The notes under the pieces were generated by a model that was not told the DNA's origin, did not search any database, and saw only the letters and a program-made list of their open reading frames with translations. Below, one piece after another: positions 10,065 through 19,747 of a DNA stretch of 64,000 nt; the first letter of the stretch is position 1; every line of letters begins with the position of its first letter. Position numbers and translations under genes: made by a program. This DNA comes from Candidatus Brocadia sp. (GTDB lineage Bacteria; Planctomycetota; Brocadiia; Brocadiales; Brocadiaceae). The DNA lies in assembly GCA_021646415.1 (NCBI GenBank), contig SOEU01000008.1, positions 93,355-157,354 of the forward strand, written 5' to 3'.

Positions 10065-11516
10065 ATGAAAGATATGCTAACGAACCCCGGAGCGAAACCT
10101 CGGATAAATACCCCCTGGCGTATTAGAAATGACAAAACGAGTGTCATTGTCTACAAATGTGTTACTGATACGCTGACCCATAAGGTCCTGACACCGGTGG
10201 AAGCTACTCTGCTCCCCTTTCTTGATGGGACATTTACCCTGAGTGATATCGAAGAGGCGTGGAGCGACGCACTCGCCATCGCAGACAAAAAAGAGGGTCC
10301 CCATTCGAACCTTTTCCAAAGTACGTTAACGCATCTTATTTCGCATGCAGGCATAGTCACTTTTGATGGTGAACCAAGCCCATCCTTCCGTGAAACTAAT
10401 CAGCATTTATTCCCTGACTTTTCCTCATATCAATATCCGTTGCAGCGGCTTGCACGGCCCATCTCAGTGAATATTGCCATTACAAACCGATGCGGGTGCG
10501 ATTGCATGTACTGTTACGCAGAAAGACGTACCTGTGACGAGGCTGATTTTGAACGGTTAAAGGATATCTTCTGCGATCTCTCAGATAATGAAATTTTTAT
10601 GGTCGACATCACCGGAGGTGATATTTTTACCAGAAAAGACGTGCTCAGGATACTTACTGAAATGGTAAAACGGGAGTTTGTGTTCTTTCTCTCAACGAAG
10701 AGTTTTCTCTCTGAGGAAACGGCATCCAGGTTGAAAGAATTGGGGATTGGCATTCCGGATCCGCCACCGCACCTCAGACGTGATATTCAGGTGAGCATAG
10801 ACAGCCCTGATACAGCAGTAGCGGAAATGCTGACCCGCAGTTCCCGGTATGTGGAAAATGCCACTGAGACCATAAAAAATCTCATCGCTGCCGGATTAAC
10901 ACCGAGGGTCAAATGCGTCCTCACCAGTTATAACTTTGATGCCCCTGATGGGCTTGTGCGCCTTTTCTCCAATCTGGGTGTAACCAACTTCCAGTTCGTG
11001 CAATATGGTCGAAGCCATTATCGACACGACGATGCGCTCTTTCTGACACATGAACAAAAGCTTTACATTAAAGAGGCTATTGAGAGGATACGTGAGAAAC
11101 ACCCTTCAGTATCTATTACAGCACAGGATGATACCAGTGTCCAAAGCCAGACGAGAAAGAATAGAGAGGATTGGGATCGACGCTCTATCTGCTCTGGCGG
11201 TAGGGTGAGTATGCTTATTCAGCCAAACGGGGATGTTACCCTCTGCGATCAGATCCCTCACGCTGAAAATCATATCGTAGGAAACGTGTTTGAGAAGGGT
11301 GTTGCCGGTGTATGGAATTCACCTAAGCTTTATAATTTCCTTTATCCCTCCAGGGAACAGTTTAATGGAACGGTGTGCTACACCTGTTCTGAATTTGATC
11401 TCTGCCACAAATGGCAGGGATATTGTTACCGCGATTCCCTTTTTTATTTTGGAACCCTTTTGGATGCACCGCCTGATTGTCCTCGCCAGACGAAGACAGC
11501 CCCCCGCCAGATATAA
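10065..11516 (+). CDS. Radical SAM/SPASM peptide maturase with N-terminal RRE-like domain
   Basis: About 480 aa. The N-terminal ~100 residues (TPWRIRNDKTSVIVYK, then LTPVEATLLPFLDGTFTLSDI) look like a PqqD-type peptide-recognition domain. The radical SAM core has the CxxxCxxC cluster site in TNRCGCDCMYCYAERR, then a GGD motif (DITGGDIFTRKDV). The C-terminal SPASM region has CSGGRVSMLIQPNGDVTLC and GTVCYTCSEFDLCHKWQGYC, enough Cys for extra iron-sulfur clusters. ATG 10065, 10074 and 10032 are all possible starts; none has a clearly better ribosome site. I infer that it modifies the four Cys-rich peptides, perhaps with thioether links. No exporter or protease gene follows. Confidence 0.88.
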   Translation: MKDMLTNPGAKPRINTPWRIRNDKTSVIVYKCVTDTLTHKVLTPVEATLLPFLDGTFTLSDIEEAWSDALAIADKKEGPHSNLFQSTLTHLISHAGIVTFDGEPSPSFRETNQHLFPDFSSYQYPLQRLARPISVNIAITNRCGCDCMYCYAERRTCDEADFERLKDIFCDLSDNEIFMVDITGGDIFTRKDVLRILTEMVKREFVFFLSTKSFLSEETASRLKELGIGIPDPPPHLRRDIQVSIDSPDTAVAEMLTRSSRYVENATETIKNLIAAGLTPRVKCVLTSYNFDAPDGLVRLFSNLGVTNFQFVQYGRSHYRHDDALFLTHEQKLYIKEAIERIREKHPSVSITAQDDTSVQSQTRKNREDWDRRSICSGGRVSMLIQPNGDVTLCDQIPHAENHIVGNVFEKGVAGVWNSPKLYNFLYPSREQFNGTVCYTCSEFDLCHKWQGYCYRDSLFYFGTLLDAPPDCPRQTKTAPRQI

Positions 11517-11519
11517 TAA

Positions 11520-12011
11520 TATTGCAGTAAAGTTAAAGGTTGATGAAACTAAGGAGATAGAGGGTATAGAAACCAGAGTTATGGAAGAAAGAGAAACCCT
11601 TGACGGTGAATTAGTAGAGGTCTCAAAGAATTACGTTGCAATATGTAATCGGAATAACAGCGTATTCTATTTTGGAGAAGACGTGAATATATATGAAAAT
11701 GGAGAGATAGTGAGTCACGATGGTTCCTGGCAATCAGGCGTTGATGGGGCAAGAGCTGGTATTATAATGCCGGGGACTATTCTATTGGGTTCAAGGTATT
11801 TTCATGAAATAGCGCCGGAAGTTGCAACGGACAGAACAGAAATCGTGAGTATAAATAAGGTTGTTGAGACTCCATGAGGGAAGTTTGAAAATTGTCTGAA
11901 AACGATGGAGACTCACTCTTAGAGCCAGGACTCAAAGAATTCAAGTTTTATTTCCCGGGAATTGGGCTCATACAAGATGGTGTGCTAAAACTTACCGAGG
12001 TAAATGAGTAG
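11520..12011 (+). pseudogene. Decayed gene of a conserved hypothetical family (start missing, stop and frameshift)
   Basis: A readable segment with no good start codon begins right after the radical SAM gene (KVDETKEIEGIETRVMEERE, then VFYFGEDVNIYENGEIVSHD and GIIMPGTILLGSRYF). It meets an in-frame TGA at 11875-11877. The same frame continues GKFENCLKTMETHS to another stop, and a shifted frame then gives LEPGLKEFKFYFPGIGLIQD and VLKLTEVNE up to 12011. Read together these make one protein C-terminus of a type I remember from secreted conserved hypothetical proteins, so the gene has lost its 5' part and acquired a nonsense codon and a frameshift. It is probably unrelated to the peptide locus. 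Confidence 0.7.
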
Positions 12012-12136
12012 TGACAAAATCGAGAAAAACCTTGTGAAAAACCTTCCGGCAGAAAATGGCTTATCAAGGTAGCCCCCTTTGGATGAAGGTTTATGTGGGT
12101 CACTTAATAAAGGCAATCCTTTCAAAAGGGAAATTT

Positions 12137-13519
12137 ATGAAATCTGTTTTCTGCCTTATTGAATATATCAGCCTTTTTTTATTACTGACTCTTTTGCTTT
12201 TTACGGGCTGCAGGAGAGACGACCATTCGATTTCTGGTGCTTTACCTGCCGTTGACGTCAGTGTATCACCACCCGTCAACGCCGCCGATCCTTGCACTAT
12301 CGCACTCACACCGCATACAGGCACAGACCGGATAGATCAGCAAATCATCCACCTGCAACAAAAGGCACGCTGTGCCGAGGAACCGTGGCGTACGGCGTAC
12401 CTGGAACGGCTCGGTTGGGCATTTGTTACCAAAGCGCGCATCAGTTTTGATCCGGGCTTTTACAAATTGGCCGAGCAATGCGCCCTGTGCGTCGAATCGA
12501 AGGAGCCGCACAGCGCCGAGGCTATGCTGTTACGCGGACACGTGCTCCACAATCTGCACCAATTTAAAGAGGGAGAAGCCCTGGCACGTGAACTGGTTGC
12601 CCAGCGTGGACTGTCATTTGATCACGGATTGCTGGGTGATCTGTTGATGGAGCAAGGCAAGCTCGACGAGGCGATCGATGCCTATCAAAAAATGATGGAT
12701 CAAAAGCCCGGCCCGCAGGCATACAGCCGCACCGCTCACGTCCGCTGGCTGAAAGGTGATCTGCAGGGAGCAATCGCAGTAATGGAAATGGCCACAGGAG
12801 CAAGCAGCTCGCGCGACCATGAATCGGCAGCATGGGCATACGTGCGTCTCGCCTTATACGAAATGCAGGCAGGTAATATTTCAAAGGCATCAGACATTAT
12901 TGAGACAGCGCTTGCCTTACAACCCGATTATCCCCCGGCGCTTCTGGCGCGCGGACGTATGTTGCTGGCAAAAGGGAAAAACACGGAAGCCATAGTTCCA
13001 CTAACACGCGCCACTCAGTTAAACCCCCTTCCTGAGCACCAGTGGGGTCTTATTGAAGCCCTGCGTACGGCCGGCCACAGGGATAAAGCGGGCCAAGTCG
13101 AGAAACAGCTTATGCAACGCGGTGCTTCTGATGATCCGAGGACCTTCGCCCTGTATCTTGCCACGATTGGCCATGACACCAAAATGGCACTGTTGCTGTC
13201 GGAAGAGGAACTAAAAGTGCGCGCAGACATCTTCACGCTGGACACACTCGCCTGGGCACTCAGGGCTGTGGGGAGGATTCAGGAGGCGCGCTCGTTCAGT
13301 GAGCGGGCACTGGCTGAGGGAACACAGGACGCACGCCTGTTCTATCACGCAGGTGTCATTGCAGCGGCAGCGGGACAACATAAAGAGGCTGAGGTTTGGT
13401 TCGAAAAAACCACAGCTATTCAACACATGCTCTTGCCTTCGGAACGAGAGCACCTCTTTAAAGAAACTGCGGCATTACAGGCGCAGAAATCGATTCTGAC
13501 ATCGGGCCAATCGAATTAA
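12137..13519 (+). CDS. TPR-repeat lipoprotein
   Basis: 460 aa from ATG 12137, chosen because it puts a lipoprotein signal at the N-terminus (MKSVFCLIEYISLFLLLTLL then LFTGC, with the lipobox Cys). After a linker there are about eight tetratricopeptide-like helix pairs; recognisable ones include LLMEQGKLDEAIDAYQKMMD and ALLARGRMLLAKGKNTEAI. It lies 36 bp before the DUF4331 gene, and a HupE-like membrane gene follows, so the three may act together at the envelope. The specific role is unknown. Confidence 0.85.
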   Translation: MKSVFCLIEYISLFLLLTLLLFTGCRRDDHSISGALPAVDVSVSPPVNAADPCTIALTPHTGTDRIDQQIIHLQQKARCAEEPWRTAYLERLGWAFVTKARISFDPGFYKLAEQCALCVESKEPHSAEAMLLRGHVLHNLHQFKEGEALARELVAQRGLSFDHGLLGDLLMEQGKLDEAIDAYQKMMDQKPGPQAYSRTAHVRWLKGDLQGAIAVMEMATGASSSRDHESAAWAYVRLALYEMQAGNISKASDIIETALALQPDYPPALLARGRMLLAKGKNTEAIVPLTRATQLNPLPEHQWGLIEALRTAGHRDKAGQVEKQLMQRGASDDPRTFALYLATIGHDTKMALLLSEEELKVRADIFTLDTLAWALRAVGRIQEARSFSERALAEGTQDARLFYHAGVIAAAAGQHKEAEVWFEKTTAIQHMLLPSEREHLFKETAALQAQKSILTSGQSN

Positions 13520-13555
13520 CCAGGAATACCTATATTCAAAGAAAGGAGGCTGTTT

Positions 13556-15199
13556 ATGAAAACAATCAGTAAGATGTTGAGCGTTTATGGAGTAATTGCT
13601 TTGCTTGTACTGGCAAGCGGTTCCCTATTTGCATCCAGCCATATGGATGCGCCGCTGATTACCCTTGACCCGGCTGCTAACACCACCGATGTTTACGCAT
13701 TCGTCGACGAAGACAACAGCAACAAAAACCTCGTTGTAGCACTTGGCGTGTACCCGTTCGAGGAGCCGGGTATCGGCCCAAACAAGTATAACTTTGACGA
13801 TAACGTGCTCTACGAGATCCACGTTGCGTTAGGTGATGACGTTGCCGCTGGACGCAAGACGTTAAGCTACCAGTTCTTGTTTGAAACTAAGTTTAAGAAT
13901 CAGAACACCATCCTCCAGTCATATCTGGGTGTCATTAACGATGTGGATGACGCAAATCAAAACCTGACCCAAACCTATACGGTCACTAAAGTCGATCACC
14001 GCACGAAAAAGAAAACCGAAACTGTCCTTGGCTCCGGTATCGTTCCCCCGAACAATCAGGGAATTGCCACACCCTTTTATAACCAGGACGACGACGGTGA
14101 GAATCCCGCTAAGGGTGGTGTAGCCACGGAAGCAGAACTCGATAAGTACACAAAGCAGGCCATTGCCACGCTGAGCAACGGCTACGTTGCATTCGCCGGA
14201 CAACGGGATGATGGTTTTTACGGCGATATCCAATCTATCTTTGACCTGCTGGAACTGCCAGACTGGGTCAAATGGGCAATTTTATCCTATTCAGTGGGAT
14301 TTATTCCCCATTTTATAGGCTAAAAAGCGACAAAACGAGTACAAAAATGGTAATTTATAGTAGTTCTTACCCACTTTTGAAGCAAAAAAGTTCATTTGAC
14401 CCAGTCTGTGCGCGATCCCGGCAAAGATTCCCAGGGCGGGTTCAACCTCCACCTTATGGCCCTGGAGATTCCCGTGAGTGAACTTGGCGGTGACCAGCAG
14501 ATCGTTGGAGTTTATGCCACCACCAGCCGCCGTAAAACTACAGTGCTGAGCACGAGGCCCGAGAAAAAAGATGATAAGATCACGGGGCCGTTTGTTCAGG
14601 TTGGACGGCAAGGCAATCCTCTGTTCAACGAAGGTCTGGTCGCTATTGCGGACAAGGACTTGTACAGCCGAACGAGTCCCACAAGAGATAGTGTCATCTT
14701 CCGCAAATACGCGGAGAGCCCAGAGCTGGCAAAGCTGATCAACCTGCTCGTTATCCCTGGAACAGGCCTCGTGCCAGCTGTTGAAACCGGTCGTACCGAT
14801 ATTGCTGGCATTTACATTCCCGATTTGATCAAAGTTGACCTCTCGACCAGTGGTGTTCGGCTTGCGGGTGGAGGACCAGACGACCCCAACAATCCTGATG
14901 ATTCTGGCTTCTCACGGTTGAGCATCTTTGGTAATGATGTGTTACAGAGCGATATTCAGGATCCGTTTGACAACGGTGGATTTATCGCCGGTGGTTGGCC
15001 AAACGGCAGGCGTTTCGGTGACGACGTAGTGGATATTGCAATCTCGGCCCTCATCAGCGACCTGCGCACACTTCCCCTGTTCGTACAGGTGGCGGGTGAC
15101 GGAGTGAATCAAAATGACATTGTATTTAACAAGGTCTTCCCATACGAGTCCACACCACAAAACGGCCGCATCCACGGTCATCATGGTGTAGCACCTTAA
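13556..15199 (+). pseudogene. DUF4331 family protein interrupted by a MITE
   Basis: Two frames, 13556-14323 and 14396-15199, are the two halves of one DUF4331 protein. The first has a signal peptide (MKTISKMLSVYGVIALLVLA) and SSHMDAPLITLDPAANTTD with VYAFVDEDN; the second has DPGKDSQGGFNLHLMALEIP and ends with HGHHGVAP. A 150-bp element at 14259-14408 separates them. Removing it with one copy of the TGC duplication joins ...IFDLLEL to RDPGKDSQGG in frame, giving about 496 aa, the usual family length. The gene sits between a TPR lipoprotein and a HupE-like gene. The first half could still make a truncated secreted protein. The family's function is not known. Confidence 0.9.
14259..14408. mobile_element. 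150-bp MITE with 16-bp perfect inverted ends
   Basis: The ends are CAGACTGGGTCAAATG (14259-14274) and its exact reverse complement CATTTGACCCAGTCTG (14393-14408). TGC flanks both sides (14256-14258 and 14409-14411), consistent with a 3-bp target duplication. It contains no open frame of its own and brings a stop codon into the DUF4331 gene. The precise, frame-restoring fit argues for a recent insertion. Confidence 0.88.
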
Positions 15200-15253
15200 A
15201 TCAGGCTGCCTTTGGCAACGACTTTTTAGATACACGACAAATGCCAATTAAAA

Positions 15254-15388
15254 ACAACCCCCTCTCCCTCTTAATAAAGGGAGAAAAAGGGGGTTGTCTG
15301 GGATGGATAAGGGATGGGTGATTAGTCTTTTTTCCCTAACCGCCTCTATCAAGGGGCAGTGTAGTGGCAATTCATGAATTGCCACTAC
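15254..15388. repeat. Two strong hairpins between DUF4331 and HupE-like genes
   Basis: The arms at 15254-15270 and 15277-15296 form an interrupted stem of ACAACCCCC/GGGGGTTGT plus TCTCCCT/AGGGAGA. A separate perfect 28-nt palindrome lies at 15361-15388 (half: GTAGTGGCAATTCA). Neither is followed by a clean T-run. They may attenuate or separate transcription, or be dispersed repeats. Confidence 0.6.
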
Positions 15389-15419
15389 GGATCTTTTAAA
15401 ATTCCTTGTACTTTAAAGT

Positions 15420-16511
15420 ATGCATCACCTGCGTCTTAGAACATATACCCTGGTTTTTGGTTTGCTCTTCGGACTCGCGGATACCGTTCATGCCCACGAT
15501 CCGGGACTGAGTACAGCAGACTTGAGAATAACCGAAAGCCAGATCGCTGTGCACTTCACGTTCGCCCGACGTGATATCGAATCTCTCATACCCATCGATG
15601 CCGATCGTAACGGCTCAGTCACCGCCGCAGAATTTGATGCTGCACGCCCCCATCTCCAAATCCTGGCGAGCGGCATGACCAAGATCAATGTTGATAACCA
15701 GCGTGTCGCCGCACAGGTCACCACGATTGAACTCGATCAAAGCGATGCGCTGCATTTTCATTTAAATTCTTCTTGGAAGGCATGCTCACGACTCAGCGTG
15801 AGCATGCCCATCATTTCAGAGCTTGCCCGTAGTCACAGGCAGTACGTTTCGGTTCGGAATGAGGAGAAAAATCTCGTAACCGAACGTATCCTCACTGCAG
15901 ATAATCCGGCCTTTGAAGTTGCCATCACAAATACTGTTACGACTGCTAAAAATTCGTTATCATTCCGCCAGTTTCTCATCCTCGGCATTGAGCACATTAT
16001 GAAAGGATACGACCACCTGCTATTCCTTTTTGGGCTGTTGGTCATAGGCGGTAACTTTTGGAGCGTGGGACGGATCATCACATCGTTTACTGTAGCTCAC
16101 TCCATCACGCTTGCATTGGCAACGTTCAGTGTAGTGCAACTTCCGCCGGGCATTGTAGAACCGCTCATTGCAGCGTCAATCACGTACATTGGTATGGAAA
16201 ATCTTTTTTGCCGGAATCTGCATCGTCGCTGGCTGTTAACGTTCGGATTCGGCCTGGTGCACGGTTTAGGTTTTGCGTCGGTGCTGCGCGAATTAAGCAT
16301 CGGTGCAAAGGGCGACGGAATGGTTATACCGCTTCTGGCGTTCAACCTCGGAGTTGAAATAGGTCAAATAGCGATTGCGTTGCTGGTGCTGCCATTGATT
16401 TGGAAATCGCAACAACTTCCGAATTTCTTCCCACGCCTTGCGACCGCTTGCTCTGTATTCGTATTACTTGCCGGGACGTATTGGCTATTCGAGCGCACTT
16501 TGTTTAATTAG
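15420..16511 (+). CDS. HupE/UreJ-2 family membrane protein with EF-hand-like motif
   Basis: 363 aa. A signal peptide (LVFGLLFGLADTVHA) is followed by a soluble domain with a calcium-loop-like DADRNGSVTAAEFDAA near residue 60. The C-terminal half is a HupE/UreJ_2 membrane domain: FLILGIEHIMKGYDHLLFLF, SFTVAHSITLALA, and FGFGLVHGLGFASVL with its conserved His residues, about six segments. Family members are thought to move or bind nickel or other metals, but this version is usually found in genomic contexts without hydrogenase. Here it follows TPR and DUF4331 genes. The metal role is inference. Confidence 0.85.
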   Translation: MHHLRLRTYTLVFGLLFGLADTVHAHDPGLSTADLRITESQIAVHFTFARRDIESLIPIDADRNGSVTAAEFDAARPHLQILASGMTKINVDNQRVAAQVTTIELDQSDALHFHLNSSWKACSRLSVSMPIISELARSHRQYVSVRNEEKNLVTERILTADNPAFEVAITNTVTTAKNSLSFRQFLILGIEHIMKGYDHLLFLFGLLVIGGNFWSVGRIITSFTVAHSITLALATFSVVQLPPGIVEPLIAASITYIGMENLFCRNLHRRWLLTFGFGLVHGLGFASVLRELSIGAKGDGMVIPLLAFNLGVEIGQIAIALLVLPLIWKSQQLPNFFPRLATACSVFVLLAGTYWLFERTLFN

Positions 16512-16847
16512 GTCCTCGGCACCTTCCCCCCCTGTTTCTCCCGTTTACGGGGGGATTATGGGGGAAGTTTGAAATTCCTAGCATCAAGATACCAGACCCA
16601 GAAGAATCTGCCTCACAATAAAAACCACGAAATAGCCTAACTCATATGTCCACAATGGGATGTCAATCAAGCTACCTTTATCCAAAATTCAACGAATTCC
16701 TCTTACATAATTTTAAAAAGAAATCTTGTGTTAAAAACCGGAGAAACTTAAGGTCATTAGTTGACTTTTTATCATTAAATTGATATATATGTAGTATCCA
16801 AAGACAATCCTATATCCCTTAAACCCTCTTTACAAGAGTTTGAATTT
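16512..16847 (+). other. Non-coding gap with hairpin
   Basis: A C-rich/G-rich interrupted inverted repeat (CCCCCCTG...CGGGGGGA) at about 16528-16566 could end HupE transcription. The rest is AT-rich and carries the SNF2 promoter described separately. No coding frame found. Confidence 0.5.
16761..16789 (+). promoter_or_regulatory. Sigma70-type promoter of the SNF2 gene
   Basis: TTGACT at 16761-16766 and TATATA at 16784-16789 are separated by 17 bp, about 60 bp before the start codon. Confidence 0.6.
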
Positions 16848-19589
16848 ATGAATACACCATTTATAGATTCAATTACATCAGAGTATATTAAATCCATTAC
16901 CAATAATGGCGTCTTTAACCGTGGACTTTCGTATTACAAAAGTGGCCGTGTACATAATCTAAGCTATGATAATGATGGAGAATTAACGGCGGAAGTCGCG
17001 GGTAGTGAATCGGTTCCCTACAGTGTCTTCATACTTTCGAATGAGGAAGAAATATATGAAATGGATTGTGAGTGTTTGTATGCCTCGGATGGCGAGATAT
17101 GCAAGCACATTGTTGCTACTCTATTAGAGTGGATTGAGCATAGAGATAAAGCAAAACGCCATAGACCGCTACCCTCTCGACAAAAAGCACTTTTTGACCC
17201 GGACGATATTTTTAGGAAGATTTTGCCATTTTCTTCTTACGAGCCGAGTCCTGTGGATATTTTAGGTGAAATCTTTTCTGGCTTTGGTCATTTCAACATT
17301 AAAGTGGATTTGCTCGATGGCGGGCCACGACTCGAACTCAAGCTGGTTTCTCCTCATGGCGGCGGCGAAACGGTGTTCCACCTCTCAGCAGAAAAAAGTC
17401 CCCATGTTTTTGAAAAATTAACGAGATTTTCCGGCAATACTGTGGAATTATCCGAACGGGCAAAACGAACAAAGCTCTATAAGAGCCCGCTCGTCCCCTA
17501 TCTTCATGCCGATATAAACAACGATGGGCATATTGAGTTGTCCCCTATCCTGAAATTCAAGAGTTCCGGCAAAAAAGAGGAGCAGGCCTTTCTGTGGGAA
17601 CAATTAGCCGAGCACCGGATCAGCGAAGGATGGGTATGGTTAAACAATTCCTACAGGCCTATCAATCCCATTTCCTTCAACCTGAAACCCTATTTTCATA
17701 AACAAAAGCCGCTTGTTTATAAAGAAAAGGATGCGATTGATTTCCTTAAACACGATCTCAACCTATTACTCAATGACTCATCCTTTAAACCTTCAGAACG
17801 ATTGAAGGGCGCGGAGGTTCATGACAAGCCAGATGTTTCCCATGTGCAGGTGGAGGCTTGCGATAATGACTGGCTATGGCTGGATCCTACCTATACCGTA
17901 GGAAGACACACCGTCACCCTTTCTGAGATTTTGTCATGCATTGATAAAGAACGCTGCATGAGAAAAGATACGGATTATCTAGAAATTCCTAAGGAAATCA
18001 TGGAACTCTGGCAGCGTGGCAACGGTGTCATTGAAAATGGGCGGATCAAGATGCCCAAATTGGGATACCTGCGCACGCGGGCTGAATGCAGCAAGAAAGC
18101 AAAGATAACTGCATGTCATGAGACGCAGAAATTTTTGGCGAGTTTTGATCGCATCACACCACCACAGCCGGCGCCAGCCGTCACTTCATACAGGGGGAAA
18201 TTGCGTACCTATCAGCAATCCGGGTATGACTGGCTCTGGTTCCTGCATACGAACAACTTCAACGGCATCCTGGCCGACGAGATGGGGCTGGGCAAGACAC
18301 ATCAGGCGATGGTGGTAATCCTCTCTGCGTTACAAACTGAACCGAACATGCCTAATCTGGTCATCTGTCCCACATCTGTGCTGGATCACTGGAAATCAAA
18401 ATTTCAGACCTATGCACCCGAATTAAAGATAGCCCTGTTTTATGGAAAAGAAAGAAATATCCTCTTTTCAGACGACCTCCCATCAGTTGTATTAACAACT
18501 TATAGCATCCTTTCCCGCGATATGGAAGGTCTTAGCAAGATTCAATGGAATTACGTAGTACTGGACGAGGCACAAAAGATCAAGAACCACAACACCCAGA
18601 TGTGCAAGGCCACAAAATTCCTCAAGGCACGGCATCGCCTTGCGCTGACAGGCACCCCTATTGAAAACCGATTAACAGAATTGTGGTCGATCTTTGACTT
18701 CCTCATGCCAGGCTATCTGGGGAGCATAGATGATTTTAGGAAACGATACGAGAACCCCATCACGAAATATCAGGACAATGAAAAACGCGAGGTATTAAAG
18801 AAGATCATCCACCCCTTTAAATTAAGACGGCTCAAGAAGGATGTCTTGACCGAACTGCCACCAAAGACGGAAGAAAAGCGGTATTGCACACTAGCGCCAG
18901 CCCAGGTCGTTATGTATAAAGACATCATTAGTGAACGGGGAAGCAAGCTTATTGCGAAGCTCAAGGATGAAAGTCAGCCAGTAGAATACATCCACATCTT
19001 TGCATTACTCACCAAATTGAAACGACTCTGTGACCATCCCAAACTGGTACTGAATGGAAATTCTCCCAAAGGGGCTACCTCGGGCAAATTCGAACTCTTC
19101 AAGGAGATCATGGAAGAGACGCTGGAGTCTGGAGAAAAGGTTGTCGTGTTCTCTCAATATCTGGAGATGCTGGATATCATTGGTGACTGGCTGAACAGCA
19201 TCGACGTCAGATACGAAACCTTGCGAGGTAGCACTTTGAACCGTGGTAAGGTTGTAGAGAGATTCCAGAACGACCCCAACCGCAACGTCTTTTTGGGGAG
19301 CTTGATGGCAGGCGGTTTAGGAATCGACCTGACCTCCGCCTCTGTGGTTATCCACTACGACCGGTGGTGGAACGCCGCACGGGAAGACCAGGCCACCGAC
19401 CGCGTCCACCGCATCGGCCAAACCCGTGGCGTCCAGGTCTTCAAGCTCATCACCAAAGGCAGCCTGGAAGAAAAGATCGACGCCATGATCACCACCAAGG
19501 CCATCCTCATGAATTCTGTGGTCGAGTCGGACGATGCCATGTTTAAGTCATTTTCGAGGAAGGAATTGATTGAGTTGTTGACGTTTTGA
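16848..19589 (+). CDS. SWIM zinc-finger SNF2-family DNA helicase
   Basis: 913 aa. A SWIM finger lies at the N-terminus with ligands C74, C76, C85 and H87 (DCECLYASDGEICKHIVA). A middle domain of unknown role is followed by the two RecA-like lobes: Walker A DEMGLGKTHQ near residue 475, DEAQ near 572, LTGTPIENR, and motif VI HRIGQTRGVQVFKL near 853. Stand-alone SWIM-SNF2 proteins are common in bacteria, and SNF2 ATPases also belong to several defence systems. It heads a cluster of restriction genes, and its last ~200 bp recur twice downstream. It ends with a plain stop; the sequence right after is AT-rich. Confidence 0.95.
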   Translation: MNTPFIDSITSEYIKSITNNGVFNRGLSYYKSGRVHNLSYDNDGELTAEVAGSESVPYSVFILSNEEEIYEMDCECLYASDGEICKHIVATLLEWIEHRDKAKRHRPLPSRQKALFDPDDIFRKILPFSSYEPSPVDILGEIFSGFGHFNIKVDLLDGGPRLELKLVSPHGGGETVFHLSAEKSPHVFEKLTRFSGNTVELSERAKRTKLYKSPLVPYLHADINNDGHIELSPILKFKSSGKKEEQAFLWEQLAEHRISEGWVWLNNSYRPINPISFNLKPYFHKQKPLVYKEKDAIDFLKHDLNLLLNDSSFKPSERLKGAEVHDKPDVSHVQVEACDNDWLWLDPTYTVGRHTVTLSEILSCIDKERCMRKDTDYLEIPKEIMELWQRGNGVIENGRIKMPKLGYLRTRAECSKKAKITACHETQKFLASFDRITPPQPAPAVTSYRGKLRTYQQSGYDWLWFLHTNNFNGILADEMGLGKTHQAMVVILSALQTEPNMPNLVICPTSVLDHWKSKFQTYAPELKIALFYGKERNILFSDDLPSVVLTTYSILSRDMEGLSKIQWNYVVLDEAQKIKNHNTQMCKATKFLKARHRLALTGTPIENRLTELWSIFDFLMPGYLGSIDDFRKRYENPITKYQDNEKREVLKKIIHPFKLRRLKKDVLTELPPKTEEKRYCTLAPAQVVMYKDIISERGSKLIAKLKDESQPVEYIHIFALLTKLKRLCDHPKLVLNGNSPKGATSGKFELFKEIMEETLESGEKVVVFSQYLEMLDIIGDWLNSIDVRYETLRGSTLNRGKVVERFQNDPNRNVFLGSLMAGGLGIDLTSASVVIHYDRWWNAAREDQATDRVHRIGQTRGVQVFKLITKGSLEEKIDAMITTKAILMNSVVESDDAMFKSFSRKELIELLTF

Positions 19590-19747
19590 GATTGAAAGGT
19601 TATTATGCTCGGGCAAAATATGCTAATATGCTGAATTTTAAGCATTTTTATATTACCTACAGTATTATTTATTATTTTTGTATAAACAATAATTATCTGT
19701 AAATCATCACAATTGATGTACACACAGTTTACAGTAAAACGAGATAA

